Below are positions 1-8,845 of a DNA stretch of 64,000 nt, piece by piece (positions within the stretch are counted from its first letter, which is position 1; every line of letters starts with the position of its first letter). A program made the translations under genes and the position numbers. The stretch is from Candidatus Woesearchaeota archaeon (GTDB lineage Archaea; Nanobdellota; Nanobdellia; Woesearchaeales; UBA583). The notes under the pieces are model-generated. The model saw nothing but the letters and a program-made list of their open reading frames with translations, was not told where the DNA came from and searched no databases. The stretch spans positions 496,001 to 560,000 of the forward strand of contig CP060218.1 in the NCBI GenBank assembly GCA_023898345.1, read 5' to 3'.

Positions 1-1192
1 CGAGAAAAAATGAAGCTAAAAAAACTGGAAAAACGAGGACTACATTAATTAAAAGCGATAAAATCAGGGTGTGCTTTCCTTTTTTTTCATCAACTGCTTC
101 TTCTAGTGTGTATGGTACTAGGTTCACAAAAGAACTTGAGTCTTGCAAAGAAAGATCTTGTAGTGACAATGCGAGGAAGGAGGTTGTTTGGTTAATTCTT
201 AAGAGGGAGGAATTTAATGTTTCTGATGTGTTAAGGCCTGAACTGAGTGCTAGGGATGAACTTTGGTAATCTTCATTTAAAATTGCTGAAAACTTTGTAA
301 TGGCACTGTCGAGTTTGTCTGCAAAATCAAGGAGTGCTTTTCTCTCAGATTTTGGGTCCATATCTTCTAGTTCAGTATTCATATTTTCTAAGGAGGTTTC
401 TAGGGAAGATAGGGAGGCTTTTAGGGAACTTTTATCAGAAGTTGTCATATTAATTTCGTCTAGTTCACTTTTCAAATTCTCGATCTCTTCACCTAAGTTG
501 TCAATTTTTATACTGAGGAGAGCATTTGAACGGGAAAGTTCACTTTCGATTTCTTTTTCTATGTCTATAATTTCAGTTGAATTAAAGAGTTCTGGGGTGA
601 AGGAAGAGTGAATTTTTTCGAGGGAGGAACGTGTTTCTACGAGTTCTTTATGCAATGTGGTTAGTGATGATAGTGCTTGGGTGACATTATTTTGCTGAAC
701 GGTTATGGCTTGTGTGTTTGAGGATAGTGTTGTGTAAATTTCGTCTGCGTAAAGAGTTTGTACTTTTTTGTGTTCTTCTCTTAGGAGTTCAAGAAAACGA
801 TTTTCAATGAGAAATGATACTTCTTCTTTTGAGGAGTCTATTAGGATTTTTATTTTCTGGCCACTTTCTCCCTCAATTTTTAGATTTGGGGGAACAAGAA
901 AGCAAACATGTACGTGTCCGAGTCTCAAATCTTTTTGGCAGGCTTCGGGTGAGGAGTATTCTAAAACGAGAAATGAGGCGTTGCGCAGTGCGGTTATATA
1001 ATTTAGGGAGAGTTCATTTTTCGATTCATCAGATACGCCAACTTTGAGGAGGTAGTTTTCTTGTGAGTTGAGAACAAAAATGCCTAGGAGAAAGAGTAGG
1101 AGGATGGGACCAAAGAGAAGGAGAAAAAAAGCAATTCGGTTACGAAAAATAATTTTCCAATTTTTTGCAATGATACTAATTACTTTTCCCAT
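1..1192 (-). CDS. ABC-2 type transporter permease, partial (C-terminus outside window)
   Basis: Reading the reverse strand from an ATG at 1192 gives an open frame that continues past the window edge. It starts MGKVISIIAKNWKIIFRNR, then one hydrophobic helix, then about 300 residues of extracytoplasmic sequence rich in E, K, S and L with coiled-coil character, and then a second membrane segment near base 60. This layout (cytoplasmic helix, TM1, long outer loop, remaining TMs) is the usual ABC-2 exporter permease. The start overlaps the end of the ATPase gene by 17 bases, so the two are translationally coupled. The substrate cannot be told. Confidence 0.75.
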   Translation of the reverse strand, partial: MGKVISIIAKNWKIIFRNRIAFFLLLFGPILLLFLLGIFVLNSQENYLLKVGVSDESKNELSLNYITALRNASFLVLEYSSPEACQKDLRLGHVHVCFLVPPNLKIEGESGQKIKILIDSSKEEVSFLIENRFLELLREEHKKVQTLYADEIYTTLSSNTQAITVQQNNVTQALSSLTTLHKELVETRSSLEKIHSSFTPELFNSTEIIDIEKEIESELSRSNALLSIKIDNLGEEIENLKSELDEINMTTSDKSSLKASLSSLETSLENMNTELEDMDPKSERKALLDFADKLDSAITKFSAILNEDYQSSSLALSSGLNTSETLNSSLLRINQTTSFLALSLQDLSLQDSSSFVNLVPYTLEEAVDEKKGKHTLILSLLINVVLVFPVFLASFFL

Positions 1193-1901
1193 TTTTAATA
1201 GTCTGGCGAAGTGCTTCCTCGACTTGAGTTCCTTTGACGATACTGACTTTTGTATTATGTAAGATCAGTGAGCGTGTACAAATGTTTTTGATTTCTTCGA
1301 GTGAATGGGAGATAAATATAATTGCGATATTTTTTGCTGAAAGTTTTTTAATAATTTTTAGCAATTCTTCTCTCAAAAAAATGTCTAGTTCTGCTGTTGG
1401 TTCATCTAGAAATAACACTTTTGGTTCGTGCATGAGGGCGCAGGCAAAATCCAGACGGCGTTTCATTCCTTCAGATAAATTTTTGGCATAAGCTTTGATG
1501 TGGTGTTCGAGTTCAAGAGTTTTTAGTACTTCTCCTGCCTTTGCTATAATCTCGTCTCTGTCTAGTCCGTGCATGCGCGCAAAATAAAAAATATTTTCCA
1601 TAACTGTAAGCTCTGGATAAAACGAAGCTTGTTGAAAAGAATATCCAAAAAGATTTGTTTTTGAGAAATATTTTCCTTGTAGGGATGTATATTCGTGTTC
1701 ACTTATGCGAAGAAGAATTTCTCCTGAACTTATCACTTCGAGCCCTGCAATTGTCTGGAGCAATGTTGTCTTTCCAGAACCTGATCTGCCGGCAAGTCCC
1801 AATATTTCTCCTTCGTACAAGTCAAAATTTACCTCTGAAAATATGCACTCTTTTCCATAATACTTTGAAAGTTCTTGGATTTGGAGGAGGGCTTTGGCCA
1901 T
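1176..1901 (-). CDS. ABC transporter ATP-binding protein
   Basis: A 241-residue ATPase subunit. Walker A is GRSGSGKTT (about residues 38-46), the signature is LSEGMKRR, which directly precedes the region with Walker B VLFLDEPT, and the H-loop lies in FISHSLEE. The length is typical of ABC-2 exporter ATPases. It overlaps the permease gene downstream and should power it in an efflux or export pump at the cytoplasmic membrane. A TATA-like TGCTTAAAAG lies about 30 bases before the ATG. The signature has LSEGM in place of LSGGQ, which is common in this exporter class. Confidence 0.9.
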   Translation of the reverse strand: MAKALLQIQELSKYYGKECIFSEVNFDLYEGEILGLAGRSGSGKTTLLQTIAGLEVISSGEILLRISEHEYTSLQGKYFSKTNLFGYSFQQASFYPELTVMENIFYFARMHGLDRDEIIAKAGEVLKTLELEHHIKAYAKNLSEGMKRRLDFACALMHEPKVLFLDEPTAELDIFLREELLKIIKKLSAKNIAIIFISHSLEEIKNICTRSLILHNTKVSIVKGTQVEEALRQTIKNGKSN

Positions 1902-2088
1902 ATATGAAAATTCTTCTCCGGATTTCTTTTAAGCATTTGTTATCACTCGTTCCTCACCGATAAACTTGAACAAAGAAATTTTTCTCAAAAGTACTGCAAA
2001 TAAAAAGCAAAGCTGCCACAAAGAAAGGGTTTGTTTTCAAAATATGCAAAGAAGAAATTAAATCACAAAAAAAGAAATTTCTAAGTCC

Positions 2089-4176
2089 ATGGTAAAACAA
2101 CAACTATGGTTAGTGGTAATACTCTTTGCTACAAGTTTCTCTTTGGCTTATGCTCAAACTCTTGATTCTTGTGGCGAGCTAACAGAAGAAGGAAGTTATG
2201 AACTATCAACAGATGTGATAGCAAATGGATCTTGTATGGACATAAAAGGAGACAATATTCTGATTGATTGCCAAGGGCACACTTTGTCGGGAACAGAAGA
2301 TTTGGACTTTGGTCTCAGGCTGTACAAGAATGAGAATGTGACTGTAAGAAATTGCATCATTGATGGATTTAAACGGAATGTGTATGTGTACGGAGCAAAA
2401 AATGCACAAATCTTAGATTCTGCTTTTCTCAATGCAAAGAATGGTATTTCTTCAACATCATCTTCGGAACAGATATATTATGAAAACATTACGATTCTCA
2501 ATTCCAGTGATGACGCCTTTGTTCTCAGTTCAAGTTCTCAAAATGTTCTCAAGAATATTTCCATTCGTAATTCACAAGGGAAGGCTTTAGAGATTATGGG
2601 AAGTGAAAACTTTGTTGAAGGTCTCTTCATCGAAGGGAGCGAAGATCATGCTTTGTACTTGGGAACGAGCGCAGCTAACTCAAAGATAGGGACTGTCTCT
2701 TTCAAAGATACGCAAAAAGATGCTGTATATGTAAGTAAAGCAAAGAATGTTTCGTTTAGCAATCTTCACTTTGAAACTGGAATTGGTGCTCATTCTTTGA
2801 CTGTGAAAGAAGCTGAGAATATTTCCATTTCAGAAAGCAAGTTTTCTGGAAGCTCAAAAGGAATTGATATTACGAAAACCACTCTTTTACGCTTTGTCCG
2901 CAATGAAGTCTCTGAAGAGTTTTCTATTGAAGAGAGCACACAAAGTATATTTGCAGATGAAGAACAAGGATTTTTGCTTGGGAATTACTGGCAGAATTTC
3001 TCTTGTATCTTAAGTCAAGAAAGGGGGGAGTTTTTTGTTTGTCTTTCGCCGGCACAGTACAAAATCATGGGGAGTGAAGACTTTGTCGACGTGGCTCCAC
3101 TCGTAAAGGGAACAAGTTCAGAAGAAAATGAAACTGTCCAAAACGAAACTGGCGAAGAAAATTCTACACTCGAAAGCTGTCAAGTTCTCGACAAAGAAGG
3201 ACAAATCTATGTGTTAAGTCAAGACATTCAGGCGCAAAACTCTTGTATTGAAATCCTTGCAGATAACATAAGTTTAGATTGTCAAGGATATGAAATAAGG
3301 GGAAATGCTGAAGGAATTGGAATTCGAGTTAATGAGGCTTCAGGAATAAACATTGAGAATTGTCTTGTCCGTGATTTTGAAACTGGCCTGCTTTTTGAGA
3401 ATTCTTCAGAAAATGAACTTTTTGATGTGAAGACGACAAACAATCGCAAACATGGTTTTGAAGCAAGTTTCTTTTCCTATTCAACAATTACGGATCTTGA
3501 GGCCTTTGAAAATGGAGAAGATGGAATTCATCTTGAACATGCATACGACAATTCTTTCTTTGGACTTTTCAGTCAGAATAATGATGACGATGCTGTTCAC
3601 GTTCAGGAAAGTGAGTACAATGTATTTTCAGATCTGAAGTTGTTCTTCAATGACGACGACGGTGTTTATCTTTTGAAGTCTGAGTATAATACGATAAGCA
3701 ATGCAACTATTCATGCAAACGGAACTAGGTACACGACAGATTGGGGAGTTTTTCTAAGGGAAAGTGATGAAAATGTTTTTGAGAACATACACATTCTTCA
3801 GGCGGGAGCAGGCTTTGTCCTGTCTAAAAGTTCAGGAAATAGATTCATTGGTTCTGAAGCTAAAGCAGTTACTGGGTACAAGAAGCTTGAAAATGCAGAG
3901 GTGTATTTGTACAATGGTTCGGAAAACAATGTTTTTATTGCAAATCTTTTTAGTTCGCCGCAGGCTGTACAATCCGAGAACTGGTTCACAAATATTGCAC
4001 AATTTTTTGGCGATCTTCTTGGTTTAGAGTTGGGAAACAATTGGGAAAATCTGAAAGGAAATTGTCTTAGTGTTAGTGAACAAGGTGGATTTTACATTTG
4101 TACCAGTCCAAGCGAAGTTGTCATTGACGAGGAAGCTGACATAACGGACAAAGTTCCGCTTGTTCCTCAAGATTAA
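2089..4176 (+). CDS. Secreted right-handed beta-helix (NosD/PbH1-type) repeat protein
   Basis: A 695-residue exported protein. Residues 1-22 are a signal peptide ending AYAQ. The rest is a parallel beta-helix rich in N, S and short V/I-N-x-S rungs. It is an internal duplication: a cap motif (SC...L...G.Y.L..D....SC..I..DNI.IDCQG) occurs after the signal peptide and again near residue 363, each time followed by rungs. An acidic, N-glycosylation-rich linker joins the halves. Proteins of this fold act as surface carbohydrate-binding, lyase or adhesion modules. No catalytic residues can be assigned. No membrane anchor is seen at the C-terminus, so it may be released or bound by another surface protein. 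Confidence 0.75.
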   Translation: MVKQQLWLVVILFATSFSLAYAQTLDSCGELTEEGSYELSTDVIANGSCMDIKGDNILIDCQGHTLSGTEDLDFGLRLYKNENVTVRNCIIDGFKRNVYVYGAKNAQILDSAFLNAKNGISSTSSSEQIYYENITILNSSDDAFVLSSSSQNVLKNISIRNSQGKALEIMGSENFVEGLFIEGSEDHALYLGTSAANSKIGTVSFKDTQKDAVYVSKAKNVSFSNLHFETGIGAHSLTVKEAENISISESKFSGSSKGIDITKTTLLRFVRNEVSEEFSIEESTQSIFADEEQGFLLGNYWQNFSCILSQERGEFFVCLSPAQYKIMGSEDFVDVAPLVKGTSSEENETVQNETGEENSTLESCQVLDKEGQIYVLSQDIQAQNSCIEILADNISLDCQGYEIRGNAEGIGIRVNEASGINIENCLVRDFETGLLFENSSENELFDVKTTNNRKHGFEASFFSYSTITDLEAFENGEDGIHLEHAYDNSFFGLFSQNNDDDAVHVQESEYNVFSDLKLFFNDDDGVYLLKSEYNTISNATIHANGTRYTTDWGVFLRESDENVFENIHILQAGAGFVLSKSSGNRFIGSEAKAVTGYKKLENAEVYLYNGSENNVFIANLFSSPQAVQSENWFTNIAQFFGDLLGLELGNNWENLKGNCLSVSEQGGFYICTSPSEVVIDEEADITDKVPLVPQD

Positions 4177-4193
4177 AGGTGGGAGGGGAATTC

Positions 4194-4772
4194 TTATTCT
4201 CCTTTGTCCTGTCTTTGCAGAGTTGCAATTCCGAAGGTGGTGTTGCAATCAAGATCACAGAGCAAGACATACAAAAGAGAAGCATTGTCCGTAAAAAGGG
4301 ATAAAACATAACTTTGGTCGCCAATAGTACTTTGCAAAGCATTTTTGTAAGTAGGAGATTTATATGTTTCATTCTCGCCGAGCGAAAAAAACAAAGCTTT
4401 AGGATCTGTCCTGAAATTTCGGAAGAGAAGGTAGGTTTCATTTTGGTTTTTTTCAATGCTGATAAACCCAGTCGTGTTTATTTTATTCACACTTTTGAAC
4501 TCACCAGCGTACAAAGTTTGTGTTTGTTTTTCTTCCAGTTCTTTTTTTTCTATTAGTTCAGAAAGATTTCCTAAATTTGTTAGTTCCTTTTCTCTTTCAG
4601 CTTTGTTTATTTGCTCCACTATGAAATCAGTGTGTTCATTGGGACTTGTGGTTGTGTCATTCACACTTTTTTGTGGTAATGAATTATGTCCAGAATTTGA
4701 AAACATAGGAAGAAGACGAAATGCTAACATAAAAAAAAGCAAAGAAAGAAAGATGATTTTTCGCGTTTTCAT
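4194..4772 (-). CDS. Membrane-anchored protein with DM13-like domain
   Basis: A 192-residue protein with one N-terminal membrane anchor (IIFLSLLFFMLAFRLLPMF), a charged, helical linker, and a C-terminal domain of about 100 residues. That domain has the pattern expected of DM13: a GEF start, a G-F-I-x-I-x strand, a LLFRNFRTD strand, a G-D-Q-x-Y-x-L segment, a cysteine-containing V-L-L-C strand and a final FGIATL. DM13 domains are linked to extracytoplasmic redox or adhesion roles, but that link is weak here. The gene follows mutL by 21 bases and is probably cotranscribed with it. The domain call was made by eye and could be wrong. Confidence 0.5.
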   Translation of the reverse strand: MKTRKIIFLSLLFFMLAFRLLPMFSNSGHNSLPQKSVNDTTTSPNEHTDFIVEQINKAEREKELTNLGNLSELIEKKELEEKQTQTLYAGEFKSVNKINTTGFISIEKNQNETYLLFRNFRTDPKALFFSLGENETYKSPTYKNALQSTIGDQSYVLSLFTDNASLLYVLLCDLDCNTTFGIATLQRQDKGE

Positions 4773-4793
4773 TTTCTTTGCTTTCTTTTTCTT

Positions 4794-6650
4794 TTATGTT
4801 CTTTTAAACTTTCTGTCTAACTCTTTGTAAGGGTAGCGAAGAAATGTTGGCCTGCCATGTGGACAATTAAAAGGGTGTTCCATTCGTCGAAGTCGCTCTA
4901 CCATTTCCTTCATTTGTTGTTCACTGAGGAGGTCTCCTGCCATTATGGCGCTGCGACAAGCCATGGATGCTAGTTTTGCATGTTTTGCTTCTTCAACGCA
5001 ACGAACTGTTTCACCAAAAAGAATCTCGTGTAGGTATTTTGCAATGTTGTTTGGGTCATGAAGTCTTTTGTGAAGATCAAATGGAAGAGTTCTTACTAGG
5101 ATTTCTCCTTCACCAAATTCTTCGCAATCAAAACCTAATTTCTGGAGAAGCTCTTGATTCTCTTTAAATAAAAGCATTTCTGGGTTTTCAAGGTGGATGA
5201 CTTGTGCTTTGAGAAGTTTTTGTGTCGGTGCTTTTTTACCTTCAAGATTTTTCTTGAATTCTTCAAATAAATATTTTTCACTGGCTACGTGCTGGTCAAC
5301 TAAGATCATGTCTGTTGGCGTGCTAATGACAATGTAAGTTCTATTAATTTGTCCAAGGATGTGGTAAGCTTTTAATTCATCGTACAAAGGACCATGTAGT
5401 TCTTCATCTTCCTCAACAGGTTCATATGGTTCGGGAGCAGAGTACGAAACATGCTCGTCCTGTACTGTGAATTGTCTTTGTTCTTCTAGACCATAACTCT
5501 TTTTTTCTGGTGGGAGGGTTTGGGACCCAGTTTCCCTTTTTTGTACAGGTACAGAAGGAGAAAGAGCTTCATCAAAAACCGACAGGGGCAGATTTTCTTC
5601 AATGACTTCTTTGCGTTCAAAAGACTTAAAGAGAGAATTTTTTTCAAAAGCTTGCTTTACTGCATTTTTTACTATTTCATACACTTGAGCTTCGTTCTCA
5701 AAGCGAATCTCAATTTTTGTGGGATGTACATTTACATCAATGATTTCGGGGTCAATCTCAAGAAAAAGAACAAAAATAGGATGTCGTCCTACCATAAGAT
5801 TTGTGCCGAAACCGTCATATACTGCGTCTTGAATAAGTTTTGATACAACGTAACGATGATTAACAAATATGAATTGATTTTTGCGAAAAGAAGCTGTTTT
5901 CTCAGCAGGATTTGCAAAATATCCTTTAACTTCTAATCCTTTGGTTTTGGCATTTAAGGGAACGAGCACTGAACGTAGGCTAGGGTCGAGAACATAACTA
6001 ATATTATCAACTTCACTTTGAAATGCGGGTTTGTTTACAAGAAGTTTATTATTATTTTTTAATGTAAATTTAATGTTTGGGTGTGAGAGTTCGTATCGAC
6101 GAAGAACGTCAAGACATTCTTTTAGTTCAAGATTTTCTGAACGTAGGTATTTTTTGCGTGCTGGTGTGTTATAGAACAAATCTTTCACAAGAAGTGTTGT
6201 TCCTTCTTTTCCTGCACTTTCTTTAATGTTTTCCTCTGTGTCTATCATGTATGCTTGTTCTTCGTTTTTTGTCTTGCTATGAAGTTCAGCTTTGGCAACA
6301 GCAAAAATACTGGCGAGCGCTTCTCCGCGAAAACCCATTGTTGAAATTGAGTAAAGATCTGAAAAACTTTTTATTTTTGAGGTTGCATGACGTAAAATGG
6401 CTTTGGGTAGTTCTTCTTTTGCTATTCCTATTCCATTGTCAGAGAGTAGGAGAAATGAAAATCCTGCCTTTTCCAGTTCAATCTCAACGGAGTTTGCTTT
6501 GGCGTCGATGCTGTTTTCAATAAGCTCTTTGAGAATTGCACTTGGGTTTTCAATAACTTCTCCGGCTGCAATTTGATTAACGAGTTCTTGGGGAAGTTTT
6601 TCTATGGTCATATGTGCTTGAGAAGAAGAAGACTTTATATGTTTTGGCAC
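4794..6650 (-). CDS. mutL: DNA mismatch repair protein MutL
   Basis: A 618-residue MutL. The N-terminal GHKL ATPase carries LIENSIDA, DNGIGI and GFRGEAL, followed by the transducer domain. The C-terminal domain carries the metal-dependent endonuclease set: DQHVASEKYLFEE (the DQHAx2Ex4E motif), an ACRSAI motif and CPHGRP. It should therefore be the nicking type of MutL that acts after MutS recognises a mismatch, as in bacteria without MutH. No mutS is in the window. The annotated ATG is 2 bases from the protease stop; Met14 (MTIEKLPQ) fits the usual family start better. Archaeal MutLs are patchy and usually acquired from bacteria. Confidence 0.95.
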   Translation of the reverse strand: MPKHIKSSSSQAHMTIEKLPQELVNQIAAGEVIENPSAILKELIENSIDAKANSVEIELEKAGFSFLLLSDNGIGIAKEELPKAILRHATSKIKSFSDLYSISTMGFRGEALASIFAVAKAELHSKTKNEEQAYMIDTEENIKESAGKEGTTLLVKDLFYNTPARKKYLRSENLELKECLDVLRRYELSHPNIKFTLKNNNKLLVNKPAFQSEVDNISYVLDPSLRSVLVPLNAKTKGLEVKGYFANPAEKTASFRKNQFIFVNHRYVVSKLIQDAVYDGFGTNLMVGRHPIFVLFLEIDPEIIDVNVHPTKIEIRFENEAQVYEIVKNAVKQAFEKNSLFKSFERKEVIEENLPLSVFDEALSPSVPVQKRETGSQTLPPEKKSYGLEEQRQFTVQDEHVSYSAPEPYEPVEEDEELHGPLYDELKAYHILGQINRTYIVISTPTDMILVDQHVASEKYLFEEFKKNLEGKKAPTQKLLKAQVIHLENPEMLLFKENQELLQKLGFDCEEFGEGEILVRTLPFDLHKRLHDPNNIAKYLHEILFGETVRCVEEAKHAKLASMACRSAIMAGDLLSEQQMKEMVERLRRMEHPFNCPHGRPTFLRYPYKELDRKFKRT

Positions 6651-6652
6651 GA

Positions 6653-7330
6653 TTAAATTCCAGAACTAACCCAAAAAACCAAGACAAAGAGAAGGGCAAA
6701 AATTGTTGAAAAATAAGCTGGCTTGCTCCATTCAAGTACTTTTTTTCCATCAAAGATCCAAAATGGGATCATGTTAAATAATCCTAAAAACACATTAATG
6801 ACAATTCCCATTTCTAGCAACATGCCAAAGAAGCTTGTTGGAATCGGAGAGAAAAAAAGATTCAAGCCGACAAAGAAAAGTGCCAAACAAAGGTTGACAA
6901 GTGGTCCAGCAATTGAAATAATGCCATTTTGTCTTTTGTCTATGCGTCCTAGAATCATTACTGCTCCTGGCGCTAATAGGGTAAACCCTGAAAATGCAAA
7001 TGCCAGTGAAACAAGCATCATAGGAAAGTCTCCTCTGAACTCTGAAACAAAGCCAAAGTGTTGAGCAACGAACTTATGGCCGAGTTCGTGGAGGAGAAAG
7101 CCAAGGCCGACGGTCACAAAAATAATGAATGAGAAGGAAGCGTATCCAAGAACCTGCAGGAGAGTTTGTTGGAGAATGGCAAAGGTCGCAAGGAGCATGA
7201 ACAAGGCAAGAAGAAGGTGGCGAAGCTCGACAAAGGAAAAGCTGTATTTTCCAAATCGAACAAAGCGAAACTGTGGTTGGGGTGTAGCTCTTTCTTCTAC
7301 ATATTCCACGTATTCAATTTCTTTTTCCAT
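6653..7330 (-). CDS. M50 family (site-2 protease-type) membrane metalloprotease
   Basis: A 225-residue multi-spanning protein. The zinc-binding HELGH (residues 81-85) lies in a membrane helix and the third-ligand motif is IFDGKKVL near residue 193, matching the family NxxPxxxxDGG/K element. Family members cut proteins inside the membrane. There is no PDZ domain, as in the minimal archaeal forms. It is first in an operon with mutL and the DM13-like gene, with only 2 bases to mutL. It is divergent from a rhomboid protease, so two intramembrane proteases share one promoter region. Confidence 0.88.
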   Translation of the reverse strand: MEKEIEYVEYVEERATPQPQFRFVRFGKYSFSFVELRHLLLALFMLLATFAILQQTLLQVLGYASFSFIIFVTVGLGFLLHELGHKFVAQHFGFVSEFRGDFPMMLVSLAFAFSGFTLLAPGAVMILGRIDKRQNGIISIAGPLVNLCLALFFVGLNLFFSPIPTSFFGMLLEMGIVINVFLGLFNMIPFWIFDGKKVLEWSKPAYFSTIFALLFVLVFWVSSGI

Positions 7331-7353
7331 AGGTTTAGCAAAGCATGGTTGGA

Positions 7354-7414
7354 CTTATAAACGTGTCGCTGTTAAAAAATGGGGCACCCAAAAACAAAAA
7401 AGTACATTTATAAG
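7354..7414. promoter_or_regulatory. Divergent TATA boxes of the M50 and rhomboid genes
   Basis: CTTATAAACG at 7354-7363 (read as CGTTTATAAG on the reverse strand) is about 28 bases before the M50 ATG. CATTTATAAG at 7405-7414 is about 27 bases before the rhomboid ATG. The spacing places transcription starts at or next to both start codons, so both messages should be leaderless. Confidence 0.7.
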
Positions 7415-7436
7415 GGAAAAGTCTTAACTTCATACT

Positions 7437-8072
7437 ATGAAAAACTTTTCTCCATACCCTATCACCACTATTTTGCTCATTGCAAATATTGTAAGCTACA
7501 TAGTACAGTTGCTCATGCCTGCCTATACAAACCTTTTCATCCTAAACAGCTCTCTTCTTCTCATGCAGCCTTGGCGACTAGTTACGCACATGTTCCTGCA
7601 CGGATCGCCAACACACCTTCTCTTTAATATGCTTGGACTTTTTTTCTTTGGTTATCTCGTCGAAAACAAAATTGGACAAGTGAGGTTCACATTGTTGTAT
7701 TTTATTTCGGGAATTATAGCGGGATTCATGGGTTCATTCTTTTTTGAACGAGCACTTGGAGCAAGTGGGGCGCTTATGGGTATTATTGGTTTTGTCATCC
7801 TTACCTTTCCAAAATTGCAAGTTTTGTTCTTTGGAATTATTCCTATGCCTATGTGGGTTGCAGGAATTATTTTCTTTTTGTATGATTTTTTTGGAGCAAT
7901 TGCAAGTGTTGGGAATGTTGGACACGAAGCGCACATTGCGGGTCTTCTGGTTGGCCTTGTTTATGCTTACTACTACAGAGTGCAAGAGAAAAAGGAGACT
8001 AAAAGGGTGCGAGTTAACAAAGAAGAGATTGAAGTTATGGATGCTAGTGAATATATGAAACAGTTTCGCTAA
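7437..8072 (+). CDS. Rhomboid family intramembrane serine protease
   Basis: A 211-residue protein with six hydrophobic segments. The nucleophile motif GASGALMG holds Ser110 (GxSG), and GHEAHIAG supplies the catalytic His (163/166) in the last membrane helix. An HGSPTHLLFNM segment in the first loop matches the conserved rhomboid H-x2-x-HLxxNM element. It cleaves substrates within the membrane; the substrate is unknown. A lysine/arginine-rich tail of about 30 residues follows the last helix on the cytoplasmic side. Confidence 0.93.
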   Translation: MKNFSPYPITTILLIANIVSYIVQLLMPAYTNLFILNSSLLLMQPWRLVTHMFLHGSPTHLLFNMLGLFFFGYLVENKIGQVRFTLLYFISGIIAGFMGSFFFERALGASGALMGIIGFVILTFPKLQVLFFGIIPMPMWVAGIIFFLYDFFGAIASVGNVGHEAHIAGLLVGLVYAYYYRVQEKKETKRVRVNKEEIEVMDASEYMKQFR

Positions 8073-8141
8073 TGCTCTGTTTTTCTTCTTAACTTAAAAA
8101 TAATAAAACAAATTTAAAAGATAGAACTAAGCCAGGAAAGC

Positions 8142-8843
8142 ATGTCTTCTGAGTATTATTCTATTGAGTTGATTAGGGATGAACTCAATCGTTATTTTGG
8201 TGGTGGCATACCTAAGAATAGTCTAATACTCTTTGAAGGAATTGATGGGGCGGGAAAAAGTGTTCTTTGTCAACGTTTTATTTATGCAATGCTCAAAAAA
8301 GAGAAAACTGTAACATATATTAGTACGGAATTAAATACGCTTGATTTTATTAAACAGTTAGATTCTCTTAATTATAGTGTTAAGGAGGCCATGTTGGAAA
8401 ATAAGCTCTTTTTTATTACGATGGTCCCTTATTTAGGTAAGGTTAAATTTGAAGAAGATTTTCTTGATAAGATTATGAAGTCGCCAAAACTTTTTGAAAA
8501 TGAAATTGTTGTTTTTGATACTTTATCGTTTCTCTTTCTGAAAAAAGGTGCGACAGAGGAAGATTTTCACACTATTATTAATTTTTTCAAGAAGCTCAAT
8601 AATCTTAATAAAACTATTATTTTCACGGTGGATCCAACTCATTTGGATACTAAGTTTTTGACTCTTCTTCACAGTGTTGTTGATTTGTACATTGATGTAG
8701 AACTTTCAAGCTTTGCTGGCGAAGCCGTGAGGACCTTAAATATTCGGCGTTTTAAGAGACCTGCTGATTTGTATGTTGCTAAAATTCCTTTTCGTGTGGA
8801 ACCTAAGGAGGGCTTGATTATTGAGATTGGAAGTTATGCGTAA
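8142..8843 (+). CDS. arlH: Archaellum ATPase ArlH (FlaH)
   Basis: A 233-residue KaiC/RecA-like ATP-binding protein with Walker A EGIDGAGKS (about 33-41) and a Walker B-like strand VVFDTLSF. ArlH binds ATP and regulates the archaellum motor by docking on ArlI at the membrane base. The next gene, arlI, begins 2 bases after its stop. A TATA-like AATTTAAAAG is about 25 bases before the ATG. This is the only gene before arlI; no archaellin, arlC/D/E, arlF or arlG is found upstream. Confidence 0.88.
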   Translation: MSSEYYSIELIRDELNRYFGGGIPKNSLILFEGIDGAGKSVLCQRFIYAMLKKEKTVTYISTELNTLDFIKQLDSLNYSVKEAMLENKLFFITMVPYLGKVKFEEDFLDKIMKSPKLFENEIVVFDTLSFLFLKKGATEEDFHTIINFFKKLNNLNKTIIFTVDPTHLDTKFLTLLHSVVDLYIDVELSSFAGEAVRTLNIRRFKRPADLYVAKIPFRVEPKEGLIIEIGSYA

Positions 8844-8845
8844 AG

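Noticed and set aside
4456..4830. Forward-strand 124-codon frame
   Set aside because: Antisense of the DM13-like gene and the mutL 3' end; F/S-rich shadow.
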